Source: Bosea sp. 124
GTDB taxonomy: Bacteria > Pseudomonadota > Alphaproteobacteria > Rhizobiales > Beijerinckiaceae
Assembly: GCF_003046175.1 (NCBI RefSeq)
Contig: NZ_PZZM01000001.1
Coordinates: forward strand, 1-64,000
Length of the DNA: 64,000 nt
Reading direction: 5' to 3'
Shown here: positions 1 to 8,704 of the stretch, piece by piece
How positions within the stretch are numbered: the stretch's first letter is position 1
How the letters are laid out: the number at the start of each line of letters is the position of its first letter
Made by a program: the position numbers and the translations under genes
The notes under the pieces: generated by a model
Seen by the model: the letters and a program-made list of their open reading frames with translations, nothing else
Told to the model about the DNA's origin: nothing
The model's database searches: none

Positions 1-78
1 CCGCATCCAGCCTCCAGACAACGCCACCAGCACGCAACGATTGAGGTCTAACTGTGTTCAGAGCGTGATCGCTCGCAA

Positions 79-104
79 TGTCGATGATCTTGCGATCATC
101 GACA
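79..104. repeat. Perfect hairpin past the hydratase gene
   Basis: An 11-bp perfect stem (arms 79-89 and 94-104) closes a 4-nt TTGC loop. It lies 17 bases past the stop of the minus-strand hydratase-like gene, so it may stop or stabilise that transcript. No T-run follows on the minus strand, so it is not a canonical intrinsic terminator. Nothing else is recognisable in bases 1-121. Confidence 0.4.
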
Positions 105-121
105 AGGTCGAGCGACACATC

Positions 122-874
122 CTAGCGAAGCGTCAGCGATACTGTCCCGAGCGGGCTGAGCTTGGTGACGATCTCGCCCTTGCCCGGCGAGAGAACCCCG
201 CCGCAGAGGCTGCCCGTGGTGACGATCTGGCCGGCGCGCAAGCCGCCCATCAGCTCGTCCTTGCGGTTTGCCCAGGCGAGGAAAGGCGCCATCGGATCGC
301 CGTTTCCATGCACCGCCGCCTGGTCGTAGATCGTGACGCCGTTGAGCGAGATGAAGCAGCCGAGCCCGGTCAGGTCGTCCAGCACCTTCATGTCGAGTTC
401 CGGGCCGAGATAGTAGCCGCCATGGCCGAGAGCGTCGGCGAGCCAGAGCGCGAAGGGCACGCCCTGCCAGTTGGCGAGGCGGCTCTCGACGATCTCGATG
501 CCGAGATAGGCCTTGTCGCAATGGCCCAGCAGTTCGGCACGCGAATAGGGCTGGCCCGGCCGCATCGGCACGTCTCTGGCGAGCCTGAGCGCAATCTCGA
601 TCTCGACGCGGAGCTCGGCACCGATCGCGCCGTCATAAACGTCTCCCGGCGCCAGATAAGGCCCCGGCATCAGGCCGGCGACGGGCAAGCCGCCCTCGGC
701 GATGGCGACCTTCCAGCCGGCTTCGGCATGGCCGAGGCGCTTGGCGATCGCAGCCTGCACGCCCAGCCCTTCGAGGAAGGACGCGGGAACCGGCTGCTCC
801 GTCATCTCGATCAGGGCCTTGTCGCGGCGCGCGGCAACCAGCGCATCGCGCAGGGTCTCGTTCGTGGTCGGCAT
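122..874 (-). CDS. 2-keto-4-pentenoate hydratase / FAH-family protein
   Basis: A 250-residue protein of the fumarylacetoacetate hydrolase/MhpD fold, which hydrates 2-hydroxypenta-2,4-dienoates or cleaves or decarboxylates related 2-oxo acids in aromatic meta-cleavage pathways. The family signature is the central block with VEIEIALRLARDV (about residue 90), then YLGIEIVESR and the C-terminal SLCGGV segment. The paired acidic residues of VEIEIA resemble the metal-binding positions of the family. I chose the ATG at 874 because the protein similarity begins there and GGGGACGAG lies just upstream; the reading frame stays open to 1051, but that extension is low-complexity. The gene stands alone, so the exact substrate cannot be told. 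Confidence 0.75.
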   Translation of the reverse strand: MPTTNETLRDALVAARRDKALIEMTEQPVPASFLEGLGVQAAIAKRLGHAEAGWKVAIAEGGLPVAGLMPGPYLAPGDVYDGAIGAELRVEIEIALRLARDVPMRPGQPYSRAELLGHCDKAYLGIEIVESRLANWQGVPFALWLADALGHGGYYLGPELDMKVLDDLTGLGCFISLNGVTIYDQAAVHGNGDPMAPFLAWANRKDELMGGLRAGQIVTTGSLCGGVLSPGKGEIVTKLSPLGTVSLTLR

Positions 875-1068
875 GCGTCTCGTCCCCGGCTTCGTGTATC
901 GTTTTGTCTTGATCGATCCGGCCCGCACCCTGCACGAGCCGTGTCCTCGATGCCACCCTGCTAAACGGAGCGGCCGCCCCCGGCAAGGCAGCACCGCCTC
1001 ACACTCCCGCCACGAGCGGACGGCAGACTGACGTTTCGTGGCGGGACTCAATCAGGGAGCACAACTGC

Positions 1069-1422
1069 ATGACAGCGTCCGAAAACGACCAGCGGATCGA
1101 CTATGTCGAGTTTAACGTCGCCGATCTCGGCCGGGCGCGGGACTTCTATGCAGCCGCCTTCGGCTGGACGATGACCGACTACGGACCAGAGTACTGCGCC
1201 TTCGCCGACGGACGGCTGGAAGGCGGCTTCACCACGCAAGGGACGCCCAAACCGGGCGGACCGCTGGTCATCCTCTACGCCGACGACCTCGCCGCGACGC
1301 AAGGCCGGATCGAGGCGGCGGGTGGGCGCATCGTGAAGCCGGCGTTCGATTTCCCCGGCGGGCGGCGCTTCCATTTCAGCGATCCCAACGGCTACGAACT
1401 CGCGGTCTGGTCGAAGCCTTGA
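1069..1422 (+). CDS. VOC (glyoxalase/bleomycin-resistance) family protein
   Basis: A 117-residue single-domain vicinal oxygen chelate protein. The two beta-alpha-beta-beta-beta modules are visible: YVEFNVADLGRARDFYAAAFGW at the start (typical N-terminal motif) and RFHFSDPNGYELAVWS at the end (typical C-terminal motif with the metal-ligand glutamate in YELAVW). Members include lyases, dioxygenases and antibiotic-binding proteins, so the reaction stays open. AGGGAG lies about ten bases upstream of the ATG. It is divergent from the hydratase-like gene and followed by an unrelated DUF4142 gene on the same strand, so the neighbours do not define its role. Confidence 0.8.
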   Translation: MTASENDQRIDYVEFNVADLGRARDFYAAAFGWTMTDYGPEYCAFADGRLEGGFTTQGTPKPGGPLVILYADDLAATQGRIEAAGGRIVKPAFDFPGGRRFHFSDPNGYELAVWSKP

Positions 1423-1513
1423 GCGTGGCGCAGGCAGGTTTTTCGGAACCCCGCCTGCCCTCCCGGGTTGCTCGACCATGCTCCCCAGCGACCATGGAAA
1501 GGCATCGACCGCG

Positions 1514-2011
1514 ATGAGACTGCTCCTCCCGATCGTCACGGCAGCCGTGCTCAGCGCCTCCTCTGCCTCCGCGCAGACGTCGCTGCTGCCGCAGGACTTC
1601 GCGGCCCAAGCCGCGGTCGCGAACATGTTCGGGGTCGAGTCGGCGACGCTCGCCCTGCACAAGACGAGTTCACCCGAGATCAAGAGTTTCGCCCATCGCC
1701 TCGCGAATGATCACGGCACGACCGGCAGCAGCCTGAGGCAGATTACGGCGCGGCGTTCCGACATCGCGCTGCCGGAGCGCCCCGATAGCCGCCATCTCGA
1801 CATGCTGCGCGATCTCTCGTCGATGCAGGGGCCGGAATTCGACAAGGCCTATGTCGCTGCCCAGCGCGCCGCGCAGCAGGAAACTGTGGCGCTGGTCGCG
1901 GCTTATGCCGAGAGCGGTTCAGACCCTGAATTGAAGAGGTTCGCTGCCAAGGCCCTGCCGACGCTGCAGTATCTCGACCGCAAGGCTAAGGCGCTGCCGA
2001 CGCCGGACTGA
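1514..2011 (+). CDS. Secreted DUF4142-family protein
   Basis: A 165-residue exported protein. Residues 1-20 form a signal peptide (MRLLLPIVTAAVLSASSASA, cleavage after ASA). The mature part is all-alpha with the DUF4142 pattern: a first helix around VANMFGVESATLAL, then EIKSFAHRLANDHGTT, and a last helix around DPELKRFAAKALPTLQYL. DUF4142 proteins are ferritin-like four-helix proteins of the periplasm with no settled function. I prefer the ATG at 1514 over an in-frame ATG at 1478 because the signal peptide starts there and GGAAAGG lies 11 bases upstream. It reads towards the minus-strand DHFR-like gene. Confidence 0.75.
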   Translation: MRLLLPIVTAAVLSASSASAQTSLLPQDFAAQAAVANMFGVESATLALHKTSSPEIKSFAHRLANDHGTTGSSLRQITARRSDIALPERPDSRHLDMLRDLSSMQGPEFDKAYVAAQRAAQQETVALVAAYAESGSDPELKRFAAKALPTLQYLDRKAKALPTPD

Positions 2012-2043
2012 GCGGCGCCCGATCCGTTGAACACTTGGCGCGA

Positions 2044-2574
2044 CTAGGCAGGAACGTATGTCAGCCTGATCGTGTCCCTGCCGATGACATCGCTGGTCAC
2101 AAGGCGAAGCCGCGGCCGGGAGCCGGCGAAAAAGGGCTTGCTGCCCCCCAGAACAACCGGGTGGAGGTAGAGTCGATACTCATCGATGAGGCCAAGTTCG
2201 GTCAGGCTTCGAGCCAAGTCCGGGCCGGAAACGGCAATCTCCCCAACGAGTTGTGCCTTCAGCCCACGGATCGTCGCCTCGACGTCGCCCTCGACAAGCG
2301 TGGCGTTGGGGCCAACCGATTTCAACGAGCGCGACACGACCCATTTCGGTTGCTTCCGCCAAGCCACCGCGAAATCGCGGCGCTCCGGGGTCCACGCAGG
2401 GTCGTCTTCGTCCCAATAGCGCATGATCTCGTACATGCGGCGGCCATACACGCTGCCCGCGAGGCCGCGCACATGCTCTGTCCAGTGGTGAAAGAGCAGG
2501 GGATCGGGAGCAAACTCCTGATGATCGACATAGCCGTCCAAGGACTGATTCATTCCGAAGACGATCTTTGCCAT
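2044..2574 (-). CDS. Dihydrofolate reductase / RibD C-terminal family protein
   Basis: A 176-residue protein of the RibD C-terminal/DHFR fold, a family of NADPH-dependent reductases that are mostly not true folate enzymes. Visible signatures are KIVFGMNQSLDGYVD at the N-terminus, the YGRRMYEIMRYW segment, and GEIAVSGPDLARSL followed by EYRLYLHPVVLGGSKPFF, typical of YyaP/YwjB-like members. The ATG at 2574 follows a GGAG about ten bases upstream, in TTGGAGATTTGGCACG; an upstream in-frame start at 2604 would add only ten residues. The gene is alone on its strand and converges on the DUF4142 gene. Confidence 0.75.
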   Translation of the reverse strand: MAKIVFGMNQSLDGYVDHQEFAPDPLLFHHWTEHVRGLAGSVYGRRMYEIMRYWDEDDPAWTPERRDFAVAWRKQPKWVVSRSLKSVGPNATLVEGDVEATIRGLKAQLVGEIAVSGPDLARSLTELGLIDEYRLYLHPVVLGGSKPFFAGSRPRLRLVTSDVIGRDTIRLTYVPA

Positions 2575-2745
2575 CGTGCCAAATCTCCAACCCAAGTTCT
2601 TCAAAATAGCGCGACTTGCTGTCGCCCGTCATCGAGATCGGGCACGACCCGCGTGGCTTTGTCTGCATGACGTATAATCAGAGGTCCGCTTGACAGCCGC
2701 GCACAGCCCGCCTCCGTTGGCCTTCGAACGAGGGAACAGCGCGAC

Positions 2746-3687
2746 ATGCTCACCTTGCGACAGATCGAGGTGATCCGCGCCATCATGATCGCCGGGACGA
2801 TCAGCGGCGCGGCGAAGCTGCTCGCGGTCTCGTCGCCGGGGATCAGCCGGCTGATGAAGCATACCGAGCGGACGCTGCGGTTGAAGCTGTTCGAGCGCCG
2901 GCACGGCCGCTATGTGCCGACGCCGGAAGCCAACGACATCTTCGAGCAGATCAACGGGGTCTACAAGAAGGTCGACGACCTGCACTACACGCTGGCGCGG
3001 ATCGAGCGCGGCGGCGATATCGAGCTCAGGATCGGCTCGGTGCCGAGCATCTGCCACGTCATGGTGCCGCGCGCGATCGAGAAGCTGAAGCGCAAGCATC
3101 CCGATCTGCGCCTCGACATCAACATCCTCAAGATCGAGGAAGCGCTCGACTATCTCCTGCTCGGCAAGGGCGAGATCGCGGCGATGAGCTACAAGCTCGA
3201 CCATCCCGGCATCGATTTCGTGCCGCTCTCCATCGGCGAACTGCTCTGCATCGTCCCGGAAGGGCATGAGCTGGCCGGGCGCGAGGTGATCTCGGCGGCC
3301 GAGATCGTGCGCCACGAGCTGATCGGCATCGATCCGAACGATCCCTATGGCCGGATCATGGCCGAGATCTTCAGCCGGCAGGGGCTCGGCTACGACATCG
3401 TCATCAAGGCCCGCTTCGGCACCACGGTCTGCTCGCTGGTGCGCGCCGGGCTCGGCATCGCCGTGATCGACCAGTTCACCGTCGCACATGGCTCGATGCA
3501 AGGCATCGTGGCTATCCCGATCGCCGAGCCGACGCAGTTCCAGACCTATGTCGCGATCAAGAACGACAAGGCCCCGTCCCTCTATGCGGAAACCTTCGTG
3601 GCCCTGCTGCGGCAGGAGATGGATGCGGTCGTCAGGCCGCGCGCGACCATGGCCGCAAGGACCGCTGGAAAGATAACATCAGGTTAG
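2746..3687 (+). CDS. LysR-family regulator, likely of the quinate/shikimate cluster
   Basis: A 313-residue LysR-type transcriptional regulator. The N-terminal winged helix-turn-helix is clear (RQIEVIRAIMIAGTISGAAK, then SSPGISRLMKHTERTL and KLFERRHGRYVPT, residues 5-65). The rest is the co-inducer-binding domain, starting at ELRIGSVPSICHVMVP. It sits 103 bp upstream of the shikimate dehydrogenase gene on the same strand and not divergently. The sensor-domain style (short-chain GEIAAMSYKLDHPGIDF block) is like regulators of catabolic operons. The likely inducer is a quinate/shikimate intermediate, inferred only from the neighbours. Its stop codon abuts the inverted repeat described at 3689-3708. 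Confidence 0.85.
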   Translation: MLTLRQIEVIRAIMIAGTISGAAKLLAVSSPGISRLMKHTERTLRLKLFERRHGRYVPTPEANDIFEQINGVYKKVDDLHYTLARIERGGDIELRIGSVPSICHVMVPRAIEKLKRKHPDLRLDINILKIEEALDYLLLGKGEIAAMSYKLDHPGIDFVPLSIGELLCIVPEGHELAGREVISAAEIVRHELIGIDPNDPYGRIMAEIFSRQGLGYDIVIKARFGTTVCSLVRAGLGIAVIDQFTVAHGSMQGIVAIPIAEPTQFQTYVAIKNDKAPSLYAETFVALLRQEMDAVVRPRATMAARTAGKITSG

Positions 3688-3688
3688 G

Positions 3689-3708
3689 TAACCGACACCA
3701 ATTGGTTA
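3689..3708. promoter_or_regulatory. Inverted repeat between LysR and shikimate dehydrogenase genes
   Basis: TAACC (3689-3693) and GGTTA (3704-3708) form an inverted repeat with a 10-bp spacer, and the perfect palindrome ACCAATTGGT (3697-3706) sits inside it. The position, 83 bp before the dehydrogenase start and directly after the LysR stop codon, fits a LysR-type operator for the downstream cluster. That it binds this LysR protein is inference. Confidence 0.45.
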
Positions 3709-3790
3709 TCGCGTTATCAGGCCCGATCGGCCTATTCTCCACGCGGCAACGCCTGCCGAGAAGACGGGCGAGCCCAACAGGGACGAGACG

Positions 3791-4675
3791 ATGCCGGGCA
3801 TTCCCATCGCCAACCGGACGAAGCGCGTGCTGCTCGGGCTGATTGGCTCGCCGATCGCGCATTCGGCCGCGCCTGCCATGCATGAGACGGCAGCGCGGGC
3901 GGCAGGTTTCGCGCTGCATTACCACCTGATCGAGGTGGCGGGTGCGGGCCGCGACGATCTCGTCGCCATGCTCGACGGCGTGCGCCGCATGGGCTTTTCC
4001 GGCGTCAATGTGACCTATCCCTACAAGGAGGCAGTCGTTCCGCTGCTCGACGCGCTCTCGCAGGAGGCGGCCGCCATGGGCGCCGTCAACACGGTCGTGG
4101 CGCGGGACGGGGTGCTGACCGGCCACAACACCGATGCGACGGGTTTCGCCACGGCCTATCGCGCGCTTAACCGCGATGACGGCGACGCGCCGGTCGCGAT
4201 CATCGGCACGGGGGGCGTCGGCAAGGCGATCGGCTTTGCGCTCGTCGGCTGCGGCGTCGGCCATCTCAAGCTGTTCGACAGCGACCCCGCCAAGGCGCAG
4301 GCGCTCGCCACCCAGATCGGCGCGCGGGCACGCGTCGAGATCTGCACCAGCGTCGAGGCGGCGGCGGCCGGCACGGCAGGCCTCGTCAACGGCACGCCGA
4401 TCGGCATGCTGCCCAACCGCGACAGCCCGATTCCGGCCGGCCTCATCCACAAGTCTCAATGGGTCGCCGACGCGGTCTATCATCCGCTCTGGACACCGCT
4501 GCTCAAAGCCGCGCAGACAGCGGGCGCCATGGTGATGACGGGCCGCGAGCTCAGCATCAACCAGGCCGTCGACGCGTTCACGCTGTTCACCGGCGTGCAG
4601 CCCCCGGCCGGGGCTATCGCCGAGGCCTTCGACCGAGCCCTGGCCGCACAGGAGGCGAGCCACAAAGCAGCCTGA
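3791..4675 (+). CDS. Shikimate/quinate dehydrogenase, NAD-type
   Basis: A 294-residue AroE-superfamily enzyme interconverting shikimate and 3-dehydroshikimate (or quinate and 3-dehydroquinate). The substrate domain carries GSPIAHSAAPAMHE, the catalytic lysine in NVTYPYKE (Lys79) and the catalytic aspartate in GHNTDATGF (Asp115). The nucleotide loop is GTGGVGKA (139-146). The second strand ends LFDSDPAKAQ: an aspartate occurs where NADP-dependent AroE enzymes have the basic NRT motif, which points to NAD and to an oxidative, catabolic role. It is the first gene of the cluster that contains a solute importer and a 3-dehydroshikimate dehydratase. Whether quinate or shikimate is preferred cannot be told from sequence. 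Confidence 0.85.
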   Translation: MPGIPIANRTKRVLLGLIGSPIAHSAAPAMHETAARAAGFALHYHLIEVAGAGRDDLVAMLDGVRRMGFSGVNVTYPYKEAVVPLLDALSQEAAAMGAVNTVVARDGVLTGHNTDATGFATAYRALNRDDGDAPVAIIGTGGVGKAIGFALVGCGVGHLKLFDSDPAKAQALATQIGARARVEICTSVEAAAAGTAGLVNGTPIGMLPNRDSPIPAGLIHKSQWVADAVYHPLWTPLLKAAQTAGAMVMTGRELSINQAVDAFTLFTGVQPPAGAIAEAFDRALAAQEASHKAA

Positions 4676-4763
4676 GATCATCCGAACGACGAACGACCCG
4701 CGACAGCCGGGCGACCAAGAAACCAACAAGAACACCAAGCCAAACCCTGGAGGAGACAGCCTT

Positions 4764-5900
4764 ATGAAGACCCAATGGATCATCGCCACCGCGCTGGCGA
4801 CCGCGCTTGCCCTGCCGGCCTCGGCGCAGGACAAGGTCAAGCTCGTCGATGTCGTCGAGCTGTCGGGCGCCGGCGCCACCGCCGGCACCAACTGGAAGAA
4901 CGGCATCGACCTCGCCGTCGCCGACATCAATGCCAAGGGCGGCATCCTCGGCAAGCAGATCGAGATCGTCCACTACGACACCCAGACCAATCCGGGGAAC
5001 ACCCGCGCTGCCGTGCAGCGCGCCATCGACGAAGGCACCTATGCCGTGCTCGGCCCGGTCTTCTCAGGCCCGATCGGCGCCTCGATGCAGATCGCCCAGC
5101 GGGCCGAGATCGCCCAGCTCGTCGGCGGCGAGGCGGCCGGACTGACCAAGCAGGGCAACCAGTTCCTGTTCCGCACCTCGCTCAGCCAGACGGCAGCGAT
5201 GCCCAAGATCGCCAACTACCTGAAGAACACGGTCAAGGCCGGCTCGGTCGCGGTCGTCTGGGTCAACAACGACTTCGGCAAGGGCGGTCGCGACGCGATC
5301 ATTCCCGAGCTTGAAAAGGCCGGCATCAAGGTCGCTGCCGATGTCGCGACCGAACAGGGCCAGGCCGATTTCGCGGCTGACGCGATCAAGATCAAGAACT
5401 CCAATGCCGATGCGGTCTTCGTCTATCTGAACGAGGAGGAGAGCGCTCGCTTCCTGCGCGCCGCCAAGCAGCAGGGCATCACCAAGCCGATGGTCGGCGA
5501 AACGACGCTGCTCGGCGCCAAGGTGATCGAACTCGCCGGTGAGGCCGCCAATGGCGTCCGCGGCCATGTCGGGCTGTCGATCGACGCGCCGATCCCGGCC
5601 TTCCAGGAGTTCGGCAAGAAGTTCCAGGCGAAGTACAACTACGCCTCCGACCATAACGGCCTGAAGGGCTACATGGCCGTCTACATGGTCAAATGGGCGA
5701 CCGAAAAGCAGAAGAAGTTCGACAAGAAGGGTGTCGCCGACACGCTGCGCGGCGCAACGATCAAGCCCTCGGACGAGCCCGGCATCCTGATGGAGACCAC
5801 CATCGAGGAGAATGGCGACCTCGACCGCGAGAGCTTCCTCGCCGAGGTCATCAACGGCAAGCAGGTGATCAACGCAACGCTGCCGAAGATCAGGCCGTAA
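4764..5900 (+). CDS. ABC importer solute-binding protein (Leu/Ile/Val type)
   Basis: A 378-residue periplasmic binding protein of the type-I LivJ/LivK fold (Peripla_BP_6). Residues 1-21 are a signal peptide ending LPASA. The mature domain starts KVKLVDVVELSGAGATAGTNWKNG, followed by the family block DINAKGGILGKQIEIVHYDT and AVLGPVFSGPIGASMQIAQ. It begins the importer part of the cluster, 88 bp after the dehydrogenase gene, with GGAGG eight bases before the ATG. Family members bind amino acids, amides, or aromatic and hydroxy acids. Because it sits between a shikimate/quinate dehydrogenase and a 3-dehydroshikimate dehydratase, the ligand is most likely quinate, shikimate or a related aromatic precursor. 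That assignment is inference. Confidence 0.85.
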   Translation: MKTQWIIATALATALALPASAQDKVKLVDVVELSGAGATAGTNWKNGIDLAVADINAKGGILGKQIEIVHYDTQTNPGNTRAAVQRAIDEGTYAVLGPVFSGPIGASMQIAQRAEIAQLVGGEAAGLTKQGNQFLFRTSLSQTAAMPKIANYLKNTVKAGSVAVVWVNNDFGKGGRDAIIPELEKAGIKVAADVATEQGQADFAADAIKIKNSNADAVFVYLNEEESARFLRAAKQQGITKPMVGETTLLGAKVIELAGEAANGVRGHVGLSIDAPIPAFQEFGKKFQAKYNYASDHNGLKGYMAVYMVKWATEKQKKFDKKGVADTLRGATIKPSDEPGILMETTIEENGDLDRESFLAEVINGKQVINATLPKIRP

Positions 5901-5924
5901 GGGGCCGGGAAACCGCGACCTAAA

Positions 5925-5950
5925 CCCCTCCCCCTCGTGGGGAGGGGCTC
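5925..5950. repeat. GC-rich palindromic repeat, half element
   Basis: The core CCCCTCCCC-TCGT-GGGGAGGGG hairpin lies between the binding-protein and first permease genes. The same core recurs at 8705-8742 and, inverted, at 8821-8858. This copy lacks the G-rich tail of those elements. It is a REP-like repeat that could stabilise the abundant binding-protein mRNA upstream. Confidence 0.6.
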
Positions 5951-6004
5951 AGGTCGAGCCGCCCTCGCCTTTCTTCAACCGCTCATCAGAAGAGCGAGAC
6001 CGCC

Positions 6005-6883
6005 ATGGCCGAATTCATTGCCTATCTCATCGCCGGCATCGCCACGGGGGCGATCTATGCGCTCGCCGCGATCGGCTTCACGCTGGTCTGGCAGACCTCG
6101 CAGACGATCAACTTCGCGCAGGGCGAGTTCGTGATGTTGCCGGCCGTGCTCGTGCTGCTCGCGATCAAGCTGTTCGGCGCGCCGGTCTGGCTGGGCGCAT
6201 TGATCGGAATTGCCGCCTTCATTGCGATCTTCGGCATCGGCTTCAAGCTCGCCGTGGTCGATCCGATGATCCGGCATGGCGTGCTGCCGCTCGCCATCGC
6301 CACCATGGCCTTGTCGATCATCATGAAGGAAGGCGCCAAGGACGGCTTCTCGGCCGAGGCGCAGAACTTCCCCTCCTTCGTGCCGACGCAGACGATCGAG
6401 GTCTTCGGCGCGGCAATCTCTCTGCAGCATCTCGCGATCATCGCCTGCGCCTTCGCCGTCATTGGCCTGCTGCAATGGTTCGTCGGCGGCACGCGGCTCG
6501 GCCGGCAGATGCAGGCAACGGCGCAGAACCCGACGGTGGCGCGCATCCTCGGCATCCCGGTCGAGCGCATGGTGCTTTTAACCTTCGTCATCAATGCCGC
6601 GCTCGCGGTCGTCGCTTCGGTGCTGATCTCGCCGATCTATCTGGCGAAATTCTCCAATGGCGAGGTCATCGGCCTCTTCGCCTTCATCGCGGCGATCGTC
6701 GGCGGCTTCAACCAGGTGCGCGGCGCGCTCGTCGGCGGGCTCGTCGTCGGCATCGTCGATTCGATGGCCGCCGCCTACATCTCCAGCTCCTACCGGCTCG
6801 CCGTGCCGCTCGTGCTGCTCGTCGTCATCATCCTGCTCAAGCCCGAAGGGCTGATGGGCCGCAGAGAGGAGCGCCGTGTATGA
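6005..6883 (+). CDS. Branched-chain-type ABC permease, LivH-like
   Basis: A 292-residue integral membrane protein with about eight hydrophobic segments, the LivH-type half of the importer channel in the inner membrane. Diagnostic features are the opening FIAYLIAGIATGAIYALAAI, then TINFAQGEFVMLPA, and the conserved cytoplasmic loop GTRLGRQMQATAQNPTVA (about residues 162-179) that contacts the ATPase. The following EVIGLFAFIAAIVGGFNQVRG block is also typical. The last bases overlap the next permease by the sequence ATGA, so the two are translationally coupled. A palindromic repeat separates it from the binding-protein gene. Confidence 0.9.
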   Translation: MAEFIAYLIAGIATGAIYALAAIGFTLVWQTSQTINFAQGEFVMLPAVLVLLAIKLFGAPVWLGALIGIAAFIAIFGIGFKLAVVDPMIRHGVLPLAIATMALSIIMKEGAKDGFSAEAQNFPSFVPTQTIEVFGAAISLQHLAIIACAFAVIGLLQWFVGGTRLGRQMQATAQNPTVARILGIPVERMVLLTFVINAALAVVASVLISPIYLAKFSNGEVIGLFAFIAAIVGGFNQVRGALVGGLVVGIVDSMAAAYISSSYRLAVPLVLLVVIILLKPEGLMGRREERRV

Positions 6884-7917
6884 GCGCGCCCGCAACCCAG
6901 CCCGCGACCAACGGGCGCCTGACGGCCTCCCCTCGCCTCGCCCGGCTGCCCGGCATTGCCGGCACGATCGACGGCACCTTTCTCACCCTCGTGATCGGCG
7001 CCGCAATCCTGTGGTTCGCGCCGGTCGGGATGGGCCGCTACGGCACCTATGTGCTGTCGCTCTGGCTGGTGATGAGCATCGCCGTGATGGGGCTCAACCT
7101 GACGCTGGGCTATGCCGGGCTGAAGTCGTTGGCGCAGGCCGCCTTCATGGGGTTAGGGGCCTATACGACGGCGCTGCTGACGACCAAGGCCGGCGTGTCC
7201 TGGTATGCCGCCTTTGCCCTGTCGGGGCTCTTGACCTTCGCGGTCGGCATCCTGCTCGGTTTCCCGGCGCTCAGGGTCAAGGCGCATTACCTCGCCTTCG
7301 TCACGCTCGCCTTCTCGACGCTGATCTGGCTGATCCTGCGCAACGAGCAATGGCTCACCGGCGGCGTCTTCGGCATCTCCAACATCAACCGGCCGGATTT
7401 CTTCGGGATCAAGCTGTTCGGCGCGCTCGAATTCCACCGCTTCGTCGTAGCGGTGACCTTCATCCTGGCGGTGGCGCTGTGGTGGCTGATCCGCTCACCC
7501 TGGGGCCGCGCCTTCACCGCGCTCCGCGAGAACCCTATCCGGGCCGCGAGCCTCGGCATCGACACCCGCGCCTATACCCTGCTCGCCTTCGCCATCGGCT
7601 CCGCCTATGCGGGTTTTGCAGGGGCGCTCTATGCGCCGCTGGTCGAGTTCATCGACCCCTCGCCCTTCTCGCTGTCGCAAAGCTTCTTCCTGCTGCTGAT
7701 GGTGGTGGCGGGCGGGTCCGGCTACCTGCTCGGGCCCTTCGTCGGCGCGCTGCTCGGCGTGGTGCTGCCGGAATGGCTGCGCTTCGCCGGATCGCTTTAT
7801 CTGATCATCTTCGCGTCCATCGTGATGCTGCTGCTGATCGCCTGCCCGCAAGGGGTGAGCGGCCTGCTGGAGCGCGCCTGGGCGAAGCTCACCGGCAAGC
7901 GGGGAGACAGCCGATGA
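6880..7917 (+). CDS. Branched-chain-type ABC permease, LivM-like
   Basis: A 345-residue permease with about nine to ten hydrophobic segments. The LivM signatures are MGLNLTLGYAGLKSLAQAAF (about residues 68-87), NINRPDFFGIKLF, and the ATPase-contact loop SPWGRAFTALRENPIRAASL (about 207-226) followed by VAGGSGYLLGPFVGALLG. The ATG at 6880 overlaps the LivH-like stop as ATGA, and its own stop overlaps the ATPase start the same way, so three genes are locked into one translational unit. A longer frame upstream of 6880 exists but is only antiframe reading through the preceding gene. Confidence 0.9.
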   Translation: MSAPATQPATNGRLTASPRLARLPGIAGTIDGTFLTLVIGAAILWFAPVGMGRYGTYVLSLWLVMSIAVMGLNLTLGYAGLKSLAQAAFMGLGAYTTALLTTKAGVSWYAAFALSGLLTFAVGILLGFPALRVKAHYLAFVTLAFSTLIWLILRNEQWLTGGVFGISNINRPDFFGIKLFGALEFHRFVVAVTFILAVALWWLIRSPWGRAFTALRENPIRAASLGIDTRAYTLLAFAIGSAYAGFAGALYAPLVEFIDPSPFSLSQSFFLLLMVVAGGSGYLLGPFVGALLGVVLPEWLRFAGSLYLIIFASIVMLLLIACPQGVSGLLERAWAKLTGKRGDSR

Positions 7918-8675
7918 ACCAGGTCTCTCCAAGTAATAAAGTTCTGGAAGTCAGCAACCTGCACAAGGCTTTTGGGGGCATCAAGGCGGTCAACGGCGTC
8001 TCCTTCTCGGTGAATGAGGGCGAGATTCTCGGCATCATCGGGCCGAATGGCTGCGGCAAGTCGACCCTGTTCAACTGCATTCTCGGCCAGTTGGAGCCAA
8101 CCGAAGGCAGCGTGAAGCTCGACGGGCGGGAGGTCACCAATATGCGCCCGTCCGATCTCAACCGGCTCGGCGTCAGCCGCACCTTCCAGCTCCTGCAGGT
8201 CTTCCCGGAATTGTCTGTGCGGGAGAACCTGATCCTCGCGGGCCAGGAGCATGAGGGCTCGATGCTGTCGCGGCTGTTCGGCGCGCGCGATGCGGGGCTG
8301 ACGGAAAAGGCCGAGCAGATGATCGGCTTCTTCAAGCTCGGCCATCTGGCGGATGCCAAGGCGGGCGGGCTCTCCTACGGCCAGCAGAAGCTGCTCGATG
8401 CCGCCATGGCGTTCATGGCCGGCCCACGCCTCGTGCTGCTCGACGAGCCGGCCGGCGGCGTCAACCTGACCATGCTGGGCGACCTCAAGGAGCGCCTGCG
8501 CGCCATCAATGCCGAGCAGGGCGCGACCTTCGTGGTGATCGAGCACAACATGGATTTCGTCATGAGCCTGTGCTCGCGCGTCATCGTGCTGGCCGAGGGC
8601 AAGGTGCTGGCGGAAGGCACGCCTGCCGAGGTCAGGGCCAACCCGGCCGTGATCGAAGCGTATCTGGGGCATTGA
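7914..8675 (+). CDS. Branched-chain-type ABC ATPase, LivG-like
   Basis: A 253-residue cytoplasmic ATP-binding subunit. Walker A is GPNGCGKST (about residues 43-51), the signature is LSYGQQKLLDAAMAF, Walker B is LVLLDEPAGGVN, and the switch histidine is in VIEHNMDFVM. The LivG-type long insert after the first lobe (NRLGVSRTFQLLQVFPELSVREN) is present. In place of the canonical LSGGQ it has LSYGQ, a common variant in LivG proteins. It starts within the LivM-like stop (ATGA). With the LivF-like ATPase it would form the heterodimeric motor of the importer. Confidence 0.9.
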   Translation: MNQVSPSNKVLEVSNLHKAFGGIKAVNGVSFSVNEGEILGIIGPNGCGKSTLFNCILGQLEPTEGSVKLDGREVTNMRPSDLNRLGVSRTFQLLQVFPELSVRENLILAGQEHEGSMLSRLFGARDAGLTEKAEQMIGFFKLGHLADAKAGGLSYGQQKLLDAAMAFMAGPRLVLLDEPAGGVNLTMLGDLKERLRAINAEQGATFVVIEHNMDFVMSLCSRVIVLAEGKVLAEGTPAEVRANPAVIEAYLGH

Positions 8676-8704
8676 GGCTCATGAGGAGCACGACGACGGC
8701 AACT

